Shown: positions 1-7,526, counted from the stretch's first letter. The stretch: DNA of 36,374 nucleotides from Pirellulales bacterium (GCA_036490175.1 DASXEJ010000258.1:1-36374), one strand, 5' to 3'. Notes: generated by a model not told the origin, from the sequence alone. A program made the numbers and translations.

Positions 1-39
1 CCGATGGACATCCAAACCGACGTATACTAGCTTTTTCAT
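1..39 (-). CDS. IS110-family transposase, N-terminal fragment (runs off window)
   Basis: Reading leftward from the ATG at 39-37 gives MKKLVYVGLDVHR before the window ends. The pattern hydrophobic-Y-V-G-L-D-V-H is the usual N-terminus of IS110-family DEDD transposases, and the Asp of GLDVH is the first catalytic acidic residue of the RuvC-like domain. A GGAGG Shine-Dalgarno lies 9 nt upstream on the minus strand (53-49). Known of the family: these recombinases insert without classical terminal inverted repeats and are guided by a bridge RNA encoded in a non-coding end. Only 13 codons are visible, so the family call rests on one motif and nothing can be said about intactness. Confidence 0.6.
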   Translation of the reverse strand, partial: MKKLVYVGLDVHR

Positions 40-120
40 GGGACCAGTCCTCCGTGGTGGCTCTGCGCATTGTAAACGCAACTCCAGCGTAACCCACGTC
101 AAACGTGAGCGACTGGTCCC
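40..120 (-). ncRNA. structured leader of the IS110-type transposase, candidate bridge-RNA region
   Basis: Seen: a perfect 10-bp inverted repeat, GGGACCAGTC (40-49) and GACTGGTCCC (111-120), closes an 81-nt segment that ends directly at the transposase start codon. Two smaller stems lie inside: TGCG/CGCA (64-67 with 77-80) and CACG/CGTG (95-98 with 104-107). As RNA on the minus strand this is a multi-branch fold with the transposase GGAGG ribosome-binding site inside the closing stem. Inference: it may control transposase translation or be part of the bridge RNA that IS110-group elements encode upstream of the gene. The true element end is not identifiable from this sequence. Confidence 0.4.
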
Positions 121-190
121 AACCATTCTGTCTACCGGAAAACCGCGTTTTTGACGCTAACGGCCGCCGAGCATTAGACTAAATGGTTCC

Positions 191-250
191 ATGTCTCCAG
201 ATCTTCAGACCCGCCGCCACTGGCATCAGTGTTGGCTGGAGACGAAGCTG
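191..250 (+). pseudogene. decayed copy of the RRHWYQF-type N-terminal segment
   Basis: Reading from the ATG at 191 gives MSPDLQTRRHWHQCWLE, a damaged version of the TRRxWxQFxLGT segment seen intact at 16889 and 17417. At the DNA level it matches the start of the lipoprotein locus near 1480-1530 (shared CAGACCCGCCGCCACTGG). No membrane segment follows in this frame. It sits just upstream of the membrane protein gene at 270 in another frame, so it is probably a relic of a replaced 5' end. Confidence 0.4.
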
Positions 251-269
251 GGAAATTCGGAACAGAAGA

Positions 270-587
270 ATGAATGCGGTAGCGGTCTTCAGTGGGCTTT
301 TTTTTGTCGCGTGGATTCTTGTGGTGGCTGGGGGCGCTGTAAACTGGTGGCTCTTGGCTCGCCTCCACGAACGGCACCTATCTACATACGAGCGGCTCGG
401 TTCCCCTAAATTGATTGGACCGTGGCGTCCCAGCTGGGAGTTCCTTAAGTTCATATGGTCTTCCGAATGGCGTTACCTCAATGATTCGGCGCTTGCCAGT
501 GCGGTATTTTTGGCGAGAGTCGTTCGTGCATTGTTCGTCGCGTTAATTCTTATGTGCTATGTGATCTTCTTTCAGAATATCTTCTGA
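270..587 (+). CDS. small two-TM membrane protein, unknown function
   Basis: The 105-residue product starts MNAVAVFSGLFFVAWILVV. It has two hydrophobic helices, about residues 3-28 and 80-103, separated by a polar segment with several Trp, Arg and Glu residues (WRPSWEFLKFIW, WRYLNDSA). This start was chosen over the in-frame ATG at 183 because it begins directly at the first helix and is preceded by AGAAG; the upstream extension overlaps the decayed RRHW segment in another frame. No family is recognised. It is followed by two more small membrane or secreted genes in the same direction, a common setting for planctomycete accessory genes. Confidence 0.5.
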   Translation: MNAVAVFSGLFFVAWILVVAGGAVNWWLLARLHERHLSTYERLGSPKLIGPWRPSWEFLKFIWSSEWRYLNDSALASAVFLARVVRALFVALILMCYVIFFQNIF

Positions 588-624
588 ACCGCTTCTCGAT
601 TAGCACCACAGTGATGAACGTCCA

Positions 625-678
625 ATGAACCAAGCACCATTCACCCGCCGTTTCCAGTTCGGGAAACGTCTCTCATGA
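625..678 (+). CDS. 17-residue leader peptide with RRFQF motif, overlapping the next gene
   Basis: The ATG at 625 opens a 17-codon frame, MNQAPFTRRFQFGKRLS, whose TGA (676-678) overlaps the ATG of the next gene (675) as ATGA. The sequence keeps the xxAPxTRRxxQF start of the planctomycete RRRWFQF family (compare 1021 and 17417) but lacks the membrane helix. Translational coupling to the following membrane protein is plausible. It could equally be a family member truncated by mutation whose ribosome traffic now feeds the next frame. Confidence 0.35.
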   Translation: MNQAPFTRRFQFGKRLS

Positions 679-926
679 CTACCACCGCCATTATTGTCAT
701 TGCCGCCGTCTTCGTTGCGATCTGGTTGGCGACCGTAGGTTTCAGCGTTGTGATGTTCTTAAATCGCAAGCCAGGTACCCCAATGCTGATGAACCCGACG
801 TTAAATCCAAGCATTCTGAATGATCGCGGTCGATGGGCTAGGAAATGGTCGAATGTCCTAGCTATCTCCGGCGCAACTTGGTTAATCTTCGGATCGGTAT
901 TCGGATGGATGTTCTTTCGGCGATAG
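675..926 (+). CDS. small two-TM membrane protein, unknown function
   Basis: This 83-residue protein has an N-terminal helix (IIVIAAVFVAIWLATVGFSV, about residues 5-28) and a C-terminal helix (VLAISGATWLIFGSVFGWMF, about 61-80) around a polar loop rich in Pro, Asn and Arg. Its start overlaps the stop of the 17-codon RRFQF leader, so translation may be coupled. No family is recognised. The helix-loop-helix layout and size resemble the neighbour at 270, but the sequences are not clearly related. Confidence 0.55.
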   Translation: MTTTAIIVIAAVFVAIWLATVGFSVVMFLNRKPGTPMLMNPTLNPSILNDRGRWARKWSNVLAISGATWLIFGSVFGWMFFRR

Positions 927-1007
927 ACCAGAATTTCCCCCGATTGTGAGCACCACAGGCTTTGGGCAAGCTGGTTCGTCGCTGGAGTCGATATTCCCGG
1001 TGAGCGG

Positions 1008-1020
1008 TACAATAGGTCGC
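1008..1020 (+). promoter_or_regulatory. -10 box placed for leaderless transcription of the 1021 gene
   Basis: TACAAT at 1008-1013 is followed by only 7 nt (AGGTCGC) before the ATG at 1021. With the usual 6-7 nt from -10 to the start site, the mRNA would begin at or next to the A of ATG. The block GCGGTACAATAGGTCGCATG recurs identically at 17401-17419 upstream of another RRRW-family gene. No convincing -35 element is seen here. Confidence 0.5.
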
Positions 1021-1428
1021 ATGCCCCAAGCTCCCCCTACCCGCCGCCGCCAGTTGAGCACCCGCATGACGCTATTTGCGAGCGCTGCAATACTCTTAGT
1101 TCCAGTAGGATTGCTTGTTTATTTGGAACTTCCACAAGCTACCACTATCAAGGTCGTCAATGCGTCAAGTCGAGCCGTTAGTGACATCCACATCACCCAT
1201 CGACATGGAAAGATGCAATACGTGCCCGACCTTGGACCGGGCGAGGCAGAAACTCAGAGGCTAACACCCGGGCACGGGTCGGGGATTCGCATCTCATTCA
1301 TCGATGGGCGCGGCAAGCTGAGAGTCGCGGAAGGCGACAACTACGTTAACCCGGATAATGGCAGCGACATTGAGATAACGATTGGCGAGGACACGGTGGA
1401 ATTCACCGACAACTTGCATCCAAGCTGA
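1021..1428 (+). CDS. membrane-anchored or secreted small protein with RRR-type N-terminus
   Basis: The 135-residue product opens MPQAPPTRRRQLSTRMTL, a variant of the planctomycete TRRRWFQF start. One hydrophobic helix follows (about residues 18-37, FASAAILLVPVGLLVYLEL). The remaining ~95 residues are hydrophilic and beta-rich by eye (TIKVVNASS, SDIHITHRHGK, DIEITIGEDTVEF) with no Cys, so they probably form a periplasmic or surface beta domain. The ATG at 1021 is chosen over the longer in-frame extension because of the family motif and the adjacent -10 box. No named domain is recognised. Confidence 0.6.
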   Translation: MPQAPPTRRRQLSTRMTLFASAAILLVPVGLLVYLELPQATTIKVVNASSRAVSDIHITHRHGKMQYVPDLGPGEAETQRLTPGHGSGIRISFIDGRGKLRVAEGDNYVNPDNGSDIEITIGEDTVEFTDNLHPS

Positions 1429-1540
1429 TACCGCCACGACCAATTCACTGTTAAGATTTTAACCATTGACGCCAGCTCCCCAGACCCGCCGCCACTGGTA
1501 TCAGTTTTCAGTCGGGCTGGGGACGTTTGCCGACCAGAAC

Positions 1541-2092
1541 ATGCGAATTCGATGCCTGATGACTATCGCAGCAGCGGTCAGCATCGCTGGCTGTCGGCCC
1601 CGTGCCGACCAATCGAAGAAAGAACAAAGCAATGGCGTCGCGATTACGGCTAGCACCGAGGGCCAGTTTGGCCACCGTTATTCGTGGCATCTCATCGTCA
1701 ACCCGGTGGGAATGGCGGAGCTGACGATTCACACGTCTCCTGCGCCGACCAAGCGGCAGTTCAGCATTCCAAAGGAACGGCTGGACGCATTCCGCGCCGC
1801 TGTGGCTCAGGAGCGTTTCTTTGACCTAGATGATGACTACGGCCAGATTGTGCCCGATGGCAGCGCTGACACGCTGACTTTAACGTAAGACGATGAATCG
1901 AAGAAGGTAAGAATCCATTTCCTGATGAACTGGCAGGGTGATCCGTCGAAGCTTCGCGATCCATGCCGAGCCGTTCGGCTATTTATGATGTTGCGAGGAT
2001 GGTTCGACGACTCTGACGCGGTTGACCCGCGGTTTCTCGCGCTGTTTATTTGGCAGATGGTCAGCGCCGCTCGGATTGGTCTAAACCCCTGA
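1541..2092 (+). pseudogene. lipoprotein gene interrupted by an in-frame TAA
   Basis: The start MRIRCLMTIAAAVSIAGC is a lipoprotein signal with lipobox SIAG-C. The domain that follows (YSWHLIVNPVGMAELTI ... FSIPKERLDAFRAAVAQERFFDLDDDYGQIVPDGS) ends at TAA 1886-1888. The same frame then stays open for 67 more codons with protein-like sequence (DDESKKVRIHFLMNW ... ARAVRLFMMLRGWFDD), stopping at 2090-2092. One nonsense change in a ~180-residue lipoprotein explains this best. An upstream TTG at 1466 in frame gives TPAPQTRRHWYQFSVGLGTF, so a RRHWYQF segment once preceded the lipoprotein, with a TAAGAT box 8 nt before that TTG. Confidence 0.6.
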
Positions 2093-2260
2093 ATTCAGAC
2101 TGACCCACGACCGTTTTTTCCCCATCACAAGCCAGACATTCTGAGCCGTCCACGGCTTCCCCCCAGACGGTGGCCAATCTCTCCTGGTTTAAACGCGTGG
2201 CTATTTCCCGAGACGACGGCCGCTCGGTTCGTATTGCAACGTGTTCAAGAGACGCGATCA
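2081..2260 (-). pseudogene. C-terminal remnant of a serine-recombinase-like protein, frameshifted
   Basis: The minus strand reads SSREIATRLNQERLATVWG up to a run of six G (2159-2164 as C on the plus strand), then in the -1 frame KPWTAQNVWLVMGKKRSW before a TAG at 2083-2081. REIAxxLNxExxxTxxGKPWTAQNV resembles the HTH segment near the C-terminus of large serine recombinases. The catalytic N-terminal domain is absent and replaced by a low-complexity shadow. It is probably a relic of a mobile element at the left boundary of the phage-like region. A sequencing indel in the G run would restore the frame but not the missing domain. Confidence 0.4.
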
Positions 2261-2272
2261 CCGTAGGTCGCA

Positions 2273-2403
2273 TAGGGCGCTTAGGGCGGTATTTTCCTTT
2301 TCTGTGGGGTTCGGAGAGAAATGATATACGGTACGTATAGGGGAGCGTCAGGAAGAGGGGGCCAAAGGGATCCAGAATAGGAAAACGCGCCCTAAGCGCC
2401 CTA
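2273..2403. repeat. 131-bp inverted-repeat element
   Basis: TAGGGCGCTTAGGGCG (2273-2288) and its exact complement CGCCCTAAGCGCCCTA (2388-2403) form perfect 16-bp arms. The similarity continues inward with small gaps (TTTTCC and TTCTG against GGAAAA and CAGAA), giving imperfect arms of about 30 nt around a ~65-nt centre. The centre contains ATACG-GTA-CGTAT. No credible gene lies inside. It could be a small non-autonomous element, a cruciform or binding site, or a hairpin transcript. It lies between the recombinase remnant and the first phage gene. Confidence 0.6.
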
Positions 2404-2527
2404 CTCGCCCTGGCGAATTTCAGAAAAAACGTACACGCGAAAAAATTACGCACGTTTTTTCAAATTGCCGGAAACAATTGCCGCCAGTGGCCGGTGTCAC
2501 GGACAAAAAAGCGTCCTGGGGTCACAG

Positions 2528-2890
2528 ATGAAACGGGATATGGAACTGATTCGGAAAATAGTGTTGGCTGTCGAAGAAAACCCAACTGGTTTTTGCCCAC
2601 CATTAAAAATCGACGGATACGATGCGGACGTCGTCGGGTATCACGCGTACCTACTTGTCGATGGCAAACTAGCGACGGGGATAAGTACGGCCGGCTTGGG
2701 AAGCAAAGGGCCGAAGTGGATGGTCAGCTCCTTGACCTGGGCCGGCCATGAGTTTGCTGATGCGATTCGCGACGACTCTGTCTGGAAGCAGGCGCAAGAA
2801 ACGGTGAAAGTGAAGGGAGGAGGTTTTACCTTCGAAGTGCTCAAGGATCTGCTGGCTTCGATCCTAAAGACCGCCGTGCTCGGGGGCTGA
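2528..2890 (+). CDS. DUF2513 family protein
   Basis: The start at 2528 gives MKRDMELIRKIVLAVEENPT, the very regular opening of DUF2513 proteins. The family's C-terminal pattern LTWAGHEFADAIRDDSVWK follows at about residues 68-86. The 120-residue length fits. DUF2513 proteins are common in prophages and plasmids and have no established biochemical function; a small winged-helix-like fold has been suggested, which I cannot verify here. The longer in-frame start at 2465 adds sequence unlike the family and is rejected. This is the first recognisable phage-associated gene of the region. Confidence 0.75.
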   Translation: MKRDMELIRKIVLAVEENPTGFCPPLKIDGYDADVVGYHAYLLVDGKLATGISTAGLGSKGPKWMVSSLTWAGHEFADAIRDDSVWKQAQETVKVKGGGFTFEVLKDLLASILKTAVLGG

Positions 2891-2908
2891 CTAGGTTAGC
2901 AGAAGCCA

Positions 2909-2935
2909 GCCTGCACACGCTAATCACCCACTACC
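2909..2935. repeat. 27-bp direct repeat, left copy
   Basis: The sequence GCCTGCACACRCTAATCACC followed by CACTACC occurs here and at 17706-17732 with one mismatch. It lies just after DUF2513, while the right copy lies just after the RRRWFQF gene at 17417. The two bound about 14.8 kb of phage-like and small-gene DNA. It could be an att-type duplication or a dispersed intergenic repeat. Confidence 0.5.
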
Positions 2936-3169
2936 GCCAGCCGGCGGCCGCACGTGCCAGAGCCCAACTCCCGCCGGCGATTAGTCCCTCTTCCGAGTTG
3001 TGGCCATGGGAGATCGCGCGCGGTGGGAATCCAGGTTTCACAATTGCTAGTTTTTGAAATCTCATCGCGGCTGTTGATTCCTGCTGCCATGTTGACATTG
3101 CCATTGAGTGCCAAATTCGGTAGCGTGGAAGTGTTGCCGAGGGAGAGACTGTTCGGCGACCCCCAAAAC

Positions 3170-3244
3170 TAGAATCCGTTGCGACCGGATACAGCCGACG
3201 CCACGACCGCCGTGCAAAGTGCACAGCGACCGTGGCGTTTTTTT
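3170..3244 (+). ncRNA. short terminator-bounded transcription unit upstream of the HTH gene
   Basis: A TAGAAT -10-like box (3170-3175) is followed about 24 nt later by a long hairpin. Its outer stem is CGCCACG/CGTGGCG (3199-3205 with 3231-3237), its inner stem GTGCA-AAG-TGCAC (3212-3224), and it ends in seven T. A transcript of roughly 60 nt is predicted. It could be an attenuator or terminator for upstream transcription or a small RNA. No -35 box is obvious. The rest of 2891-3258 holds no gene that I can support. Confidence 0.4.
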
Positions 3245-3258
3245 ATTTGATGTGCATT

Positions 3259-3519
3259 ATGGCTTCTCAAACTGCAACCATTCCGACGGTCTCCGAAGCG
3301 GACCAGACTACGCTACTGGATCGCGAGGAGATGGGCCGCAGGCTGGGCGTCTCTACTGCTACCGTTGACCGCTGGGCCGCCGACGGCACGATCCCAGCCA
3401 TACGGTGCGGTAGAAGCGTGCGTTTTCACTGGCCAACGGTCTTGCAGAAGCTGCTTGCGGATCGCGATGCCCTGGCCGCGCCGCACCAACCGCCTGGGCG
3501 GACCATAGAGCTCATTTAA
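3259..3519 (+). CDS. excisionase/MerR-type helix-turn-helix DNA-binding protein
   Basis: The 86-residue protein has a winged-helix excisionase-type domain at about residues 18-68: LLDREEMGRRLGVSTATVDR, then WAADGTIPAIRCGRSVRFHW. The pattern sets a helix-turn-helix, then G-x-IP-x-x-x-x-G-R-x-x-R-F, as in small Xis-like and helix_turn_helix_17 proteins. It probably binds phage or element DNA as recombination directionality factor or regulator. Start MASQTATIP at 3259 is chosen because the in-frame extension from 3232 lies in the T-run of the preceding terminator. The next gene follows 13 nt downstream. Confidence 0.75.
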   Translation: MASQTATIPTVSEADQTTLLDREEMGRRLGVSTATVDRWAADGTIPAIRCGRSVRFHWPTVLQKLLADRDALAAPHQPPGRTIELI

Positions 3520-3532
3520 CTGGGAGCATTTA

Positions 3533-3826
3533 ATGATTACCGTTCCAACGCACGACAAAATGCCACTGCGTGAACTGCCAAGAGTCCAAGACTCCTGGGA
3601 TCTCGAAGAGGAATTGTTTCGACAATACGCGCTACGAGAATATTTCACCCACGAAGACTGCATGCACTTTCGCGCGATGTGCCATGCAGCGGCCTTGTTA
3701 ATCACCCGAATCCGTATTTCCAGTCTACAACTTCTCCCGAATGGTAAGAGGCGACTGGCTCGGATTGAGCGAGGAGTACACCGGGCATTATTGAATTTTA
3801 CGGAAGAACTACTGGATGATCGGTAG
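3533..3826 (+). CDS. hypothetical protein of the phage-like region
   Basis: The 97-residue product is preceded by GGGAG at 8 nt. It is largely helical by eye and acidic-basic mixed (DSWDLEEELFRQYALREYF, MHFRAMCHAAALLITRIR, ending in a helix with NFTEELLDDR). No motif or family is recognised. Its position, 13 nt after the Xis-like gene and before the tail chaperone, suggests an operon with the former. It could be a small phage accessory protein. Confidence 0.55.
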   Translation: MITVPTHDKMPLRELPRVQDSWDLEEELFRQYALREYFTHEDCMHFRAMCHAAALLITRIRISSLQLLPNGKRRLARIERGVHRALLNFTEELLDDR

Positions 3827-3879
3827 TTGCGCGTACGTTTTTATTGTCGAGTAAAACGGTAGCCAAATGACGTCGAGCA

Positions 3880-4508
3880 ATGACTTCCAAACCAACGAAA
3901 AAAATGAGCATCTTTGATCGCTTCAATCGTCAGCCAACCAATCGCCAGCGCGAGATTTTCCGCTATTGGGACGGCACGAAAGAACGCGGTGCCGATCCAC
4001 TGGTTGTGCTGCGGGCGCTCGTCACGGATTCCGAGTTCGATATTAAGACGGACCCGGAACTTGCCGCACAAGGCATTGCTGACGCGACCGATAGGACGCT
4101 GAAAGCGATCCGGCGGGTGTTGAGTGTGCGCCCCTGGGAAACCCTCGCCTGCGGTAAGGAAGTCGGCCTGACTGACGCCGAAACCCTCGAGTTGCTTTCG
4201 GACTTCGGGCTGTATCTCGACGGGTTAAAAAAAAATTCCAGCCTGACGCCGACTTCGCAGCCTGCTACGGGTTCGACGGACTCAGTTTCGCCCAACCCAC
4301 CGCCGGACGCGCAGCCTATGAGCGAATCGTCGGACTCCGACTCAACCTCGACCGATCCGAGACGCGCCGCAGCGTCGTTTTCCTCCGCGGGATCCGCGAC
4401 GCCCTGAGCGGTGCGGTAAGCCGCGAATTGTTTGAAGCGATGGCCGAGACAGCGGAGTTAGGCCAGATGGATTTCGAGATTCAACGAGAAATGAACGCGA
4501 GCGAGTAA
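3880..4508 (+). CDS. phage tail assembly chaperone with predicted -1 frameshift (G/GT-type)
   Basis: The first frame encodes NRQREIFRYWDGTKERGADP ... LTDAETLELLSDFGLYLDGLKK, then reaches AAAAAAAAA (4227-4235). Without slippage it continues as a Ser/Thr/Pro-rich tail to a TGA at 4405-4407. After a -1 slip it reads FQPDADFAACYGFDGLSFAQ and on through RLNLDRSETRRSVVF to TAA 4506-4508, sequence that looks far more protein-like than the zero frame. Tail assembly chaperones of long-tailed phages are classically made as a short form and a -1 frameshifted fusion directly upstream of the tape measure gene, exactly this layout. The spliced product would be about 209 residues. A true indel in the A run is the alternative. 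Confidence 0.65.
4227..4235 (+). promoter_or_regulatory. slippery A9 site for -1 ribosomal frameshifting
   Basis: In the zero frame the codons are TTA AAA AAA AAT, so the heptamer A AAA AAA (4227-4233) fits X XXY YYZ. A -1 slip opens a 272-nt frame; a +1 slip hits TGA at 4244 almost at once. No strong downstream stem was identified by eye. Confidence 0.6.
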
Positions 4509-4518
4509 GCGAGTAGAA

Positions 4519-5829
4519 ATGTTTCCCGCGCTAGCATCATTGGTTGGACCATTACTCGCTGGCGCTGGCATGCGCGCACTCGCCGGCGCCGCGTCTGGGG
4601 GCTCGGAAAGATTGGCGTCCGGAAAAACGTCGACGGGCATGGGCGACGTGACACAATCACTGATGTCGAATGCTGCTGAGAGAAACGAAAGTCGGCAGGG
4701 GGCGAGCGGTAGCGACGTGCATGGAGGACTGTTCTCGCGATTACTGTCCGGCATTGGAAGGATGATCGGCGCGGGACACAGAGACGTCGGTCCACAACGG
4801 CAGACTGGGCAAGGATTCGCAACACTCTCACAAGCATCGTCGGGCGGGGGCGTGCAGTTTCCTACCAATCACGAAAACAAACTGGTCAGCGACGTAACTG
4901 ATTCGCTGATGTACCGAGCCAGGGAACAAAGGGAGCGGCGCGAGTCGCCCAGCGGATGGGGTGTTGGGCGAACGAATCCCCTGCGCAGCATCACTCCGGG
5001 GATCGCGAATCATGGTTTCCCGCAGGCAAGCAACAACCGTGGCGACAATCGCGAATCCGATGGCGGCTCGATTCTTTCTCGAATCGCAGCCACGTTGACG
5101 GACATCAAATCGATCCTAACCACAGGGCATCCCGGCGGCGCGCTGAACAATCTGCGCGGCCTAACTGGAAATTCTAGTGGTAACTCGCCGGATCATCGCA
5201 ACGGTTTTTCGAGGCTTGCACATCACGCCCAGAATCTCGGCAGGCTGCTCGTCCCGCGATCTGCGGCCGGTGGTGCTGCGGAAGGAGCGGGGGCAGCGAG
5301 CGGTGCAGCTGCTGGTGCCGCAGAGGCTGGATTGTCTACGACGGCAGCGACAGTCGCCGGGCTGGCTGGCGTGGCGGGTGCCGCAGTCTTAACCGGCGCT
5401 GCCCTAGCGAAAGTGCCATCGGCGATGCATGGGTTTGCGAATTCGCTCTCTTCCGGGCAGGAATATTTGAAATCGTTCAACGGCAAGATCGCTGTTGCGT
5501 TTGGTCAGCTTCAGCAATCGAACAATCGCCTGAATTTTCAGCAGGGTCGCGCAACTGCCGATTCGGTTAAAGCCCTTTTTAAGTCGGAGGCCAGATACAA
5601 CGAGGCCGTTCAACCGTGGAAAAACGAATGGGAGAACATCAAAAACGCGCTCTCTGCTGGATTGAATAATAGCGCTTCCGACATCATCGAAGTGGTTAAT
5701 AAATTGCTTGGCGTCAACATAAAAATTGAAAAGAACACCCGCGATCCCAGAGACGCGCCGGCATGGAAGGGCTTCCTGTCGGACGTGGCCGAAGGAAAGT
5801 TTGCCGGGAAAACACGCAAAGATAGATAG
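4519..5829 (+). CDS. tape-measure-like phage tail protein (short)
   Basis: The 436-residue protein starts 10 nt after the frameshifted chaperone. It has Gly/Ser/Ala-rich disordered stretches (residues 20-60 and 100-180), a strongly hydrophobic Ala/Gly segment (about 250-300, AAGAAEAGLSTTAATVAGLA and onward), and helical charged sequence toward the C-terminus (FQQGRATADSVKALFKSEA, ENIKNALSAGLNNSASDIIE). That composition and the gene position fit a tape measure protein, although those of siphophages are usually longer, so a short tail or a truncated product is implied. Homology was not recognised directly. It ends 2 nt before the next gene. Confidence 0.5.
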   Translation: MFPALASLVGPLLAGAGMRALAGAASGGSERLASGKTSTGMGDVTQSLMSNAAERNESRQGASGSDVHGGLFSRLLSGIGRMIGAGHRDVGPQRQTGQGFATLSQASSGGGVQFPTNHENKLVSDVTDSLMYRAREQRERRESPSGWGVGRTNPLRSITPGIANHGFPQASNNRGDNRESDGGSILSRIAATLTDIKSILTTGHPGGALNNLRGLTGNSSGNSPDHRNGFSRLAHHAQNLGRLLVPRSAAGGAAEGAGAASGAAAGAAEAGLSTTAATVAGLAGVAGAAVLTGAALAKVPSAMHGFANSLSSGQEYLKSFNGKIAVAFGQLQQSNNRLNFQQGRATADSVKALFKSEARYNEAVQPWKNEWENIKNALSAGLNNSASDIIEVVNKLLGVNIKIEKNTRDPRDAPAWKGFLSDVAEGKFAGKTRKDR

Positions 5830-5831
5830 TC

Positions 5832-7526
5832 ATGACCAATCGAACCGACGTCTCTTACAACGGCATTACACTTGAGAATTGTCTCACCAAAATGTGGGAT
5901 GAAACTGCCGTTTACGATCAAGAGAGCGAAACCGATGTTGTCTATCACAAGGTGCGTTTGACCGTCTCGTGCCTGGTGCATGATGTAGTTGGCTCCGGCC
6001 CCGTGGGCACATTTCCACAAGTCGGCAACTCGATCGTCGACTTTTTCTCATACATCAAAGCTCAACTGATGGAGACGCGCAAGCCGTTCGCCTACAGTGT
6101 CGGCGGCGTTCCTCTCGTGTCGCTGCAGGGGCCTGGTGCCTATGTTGCCAATGCCGACGTCAACAACGGCCCGAAACCTATCGACGTCAAGCTCGTCGGT
6201 GTGACGCCGAAACTATTTAAGATTGAATTCACCATCGAATTGGCGCTAGTCGATTGCAACAACGACACAAATACGCAGGGTGTGCTGAGCAATCGATGGT
6301 CGATGATGGACTCGTACGACACGAATTGGTTTTGCAACCGTACTGTTCGCGGACGTCTACGAATCGCGACGCTCAACTTGAACGCCCAATCATTTCGCTC
6401 TTGGGTTGTGCCGCCGTTGCAATCGGGATTCAAGCGCGAGGCGATGCACTTCACGACGTCGACGGACGGCTTGACACTGGAATATATCATCACTGACCGG
6501 CAGGTGTTCGCGTCTTGCCCGATGCCTGGCACTTCCTGGACTTGCGACCACAGTGAATCAACAAACGACGGCGCCAGCTCGGTCAGTGAAATCGCGATTC
6601 ACCTCGAAGGTCCGCCGAACAGCAACAAAAAAGCCCTTGTTGCGCTAGGGGCTCAAATCGCCGAGAGCGTATTGCAAATTAATCGATACTCAACGGACGA
6701 CAAGGTTGAGCAAATCGGCTTTGTCGATCACATGCATGACTCGACCGTTGACGTACTTCTTCGACTGCGACGAACGAGCACTCCTGAGTATTTCACGGCA
6801 ATCGGCGCTGCCATTGGTAGCCCACTGTCACTGCCTGGTTACGATCCCAAGGTTTCGGCAGAGCCAACGGATATCGACCTCGCCAGTCCGGCTGGGTTGT
6901 TCATGTGCTATCTGCAAACTCCCTGCGACGACAACCACAAGATTGGCAATTCAACTTCCATCACTAGCCCGGGTGGAATCGCTGAGCTGCGGAATACTGT
7001 GCCTCTGGTGACTATGAGCCAGGGAACATTGGTCAGAACACTGGCGCCGGATTGGTCGTCCGAGCAACAGCGAGCGATGTACACCGAATACCTCGTCGAT
7101 TCGAAATACAAAACGCACGCCATGACGCTGGCGCTGCCGATTGCGGCGAGTTCAAGCGGGCCGTCAAACGGCGTGACAACGCGAGCAACTGTCTCATTGG
7201 CACCGCCACAGACGACTCGAACAATCAAAATTACAGCCGAGCGATTCGGTGATTGGCCGGAGATTCCTGATTTGCTGACAACGTATGAGGATCCCACCGG
7301 CCGAGCGGTTTTAGTGGGTCGTGGGGAAGTGAATTTGCAGTCGCCGGTGTTGTCGGTCGATGGGCAGAATCGCATCTATTCTGCGACACAAACACTCGTT
7401 TATTCGCTACCTCGCGCGCCGACGTTGGCTGAGATGCGCGCGGTTCCCGTGCCGTGGATGAAGCCGGAACCGTCCGATGTCGCGCTGACGACGACCGCCG
7501 TGTTGACGGGCGGAGTTGGGCTATAG
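5832..7526 (+). CDS. phage tail structural protein (distal-tail/hub-like)
   Basis: The 564-residue protein begins NRTDVSYNGITLENCLTKMW. The YNGITLxNCLTKxWxxExVYD start, followed by beta-rich sequence (YHKVRLTVSCLVHD, IDVKLVGVTPKLFKIEFTIE), resembles tail proteins found next to tape measure genes in planctomycete prophages. The middle (ALVALGAQIAESVLQINRYS) and C-terminal (TTRTIKITAERFGDWPEIPD) parts are beta-rich without a named motif. Start 2 nt after the tape-measure stop implies coupling. It is most likely a baseplate or distal tail component. The role is inferred from position and general character, not a confirmed family. Confidence 0.5.
   Translation: MTNRTDVSYNGITLENCLTKMWDETAVYDQESETDVVYHKVRLTVSCLVHDVVGSGPVGTFPQVGNSIVDFFSYIKAQLMETRKPFAYSVGGVPLVSLQGPGAYVANADVNNGPKPIDVKLVGVTPKLFKIEFTIELALVDCNNDTNTQGVLSNRWSMMDSYDTNWFCNRTVRGRLRIATLNLNAQSFRSWVVPPLQSGFKREAMHFTTSTDGLTLEYIITDRQVFASCPMPGTSWTCDHSESTNDGASSVSEIAIHLEGPPNSNKKALVALGAQIAESVLQINRYSTDDKVEQIGFVDHMHDSTVDVLLRLRRTSTPEYFTAIGAAIGSPLSLPGYDPKVSAEPTDIDLASPAGLFMCYLQTPCDDNHKIGNSTSITSPGGIAELRNTVPLVTMSQGTLVRTLAPDWSSEQQRAMYTEYLVDSKYKTHAMTLALPIAASSSGPSNGVTTRATVSLAPPQTTRTIKITAERFGDWPEIPDLLTTYEDPTGRAVLVGRGEVNLQSPVLSVDGQNRIYSATQTLVYSLPRAPTLAEMRAVPVPWMKPEPSDVALTTTAVLTGGVGL

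Noticed and set aside
2061-2453. 130-codon minus-strand gene as a whole
   Set aside because: Only the segment around 2150-2220 looks like protein. The rest crosses the inverted repeat with Phe/Arg/Pro-rich nonsense, so a frameshifted remnant is called instead.
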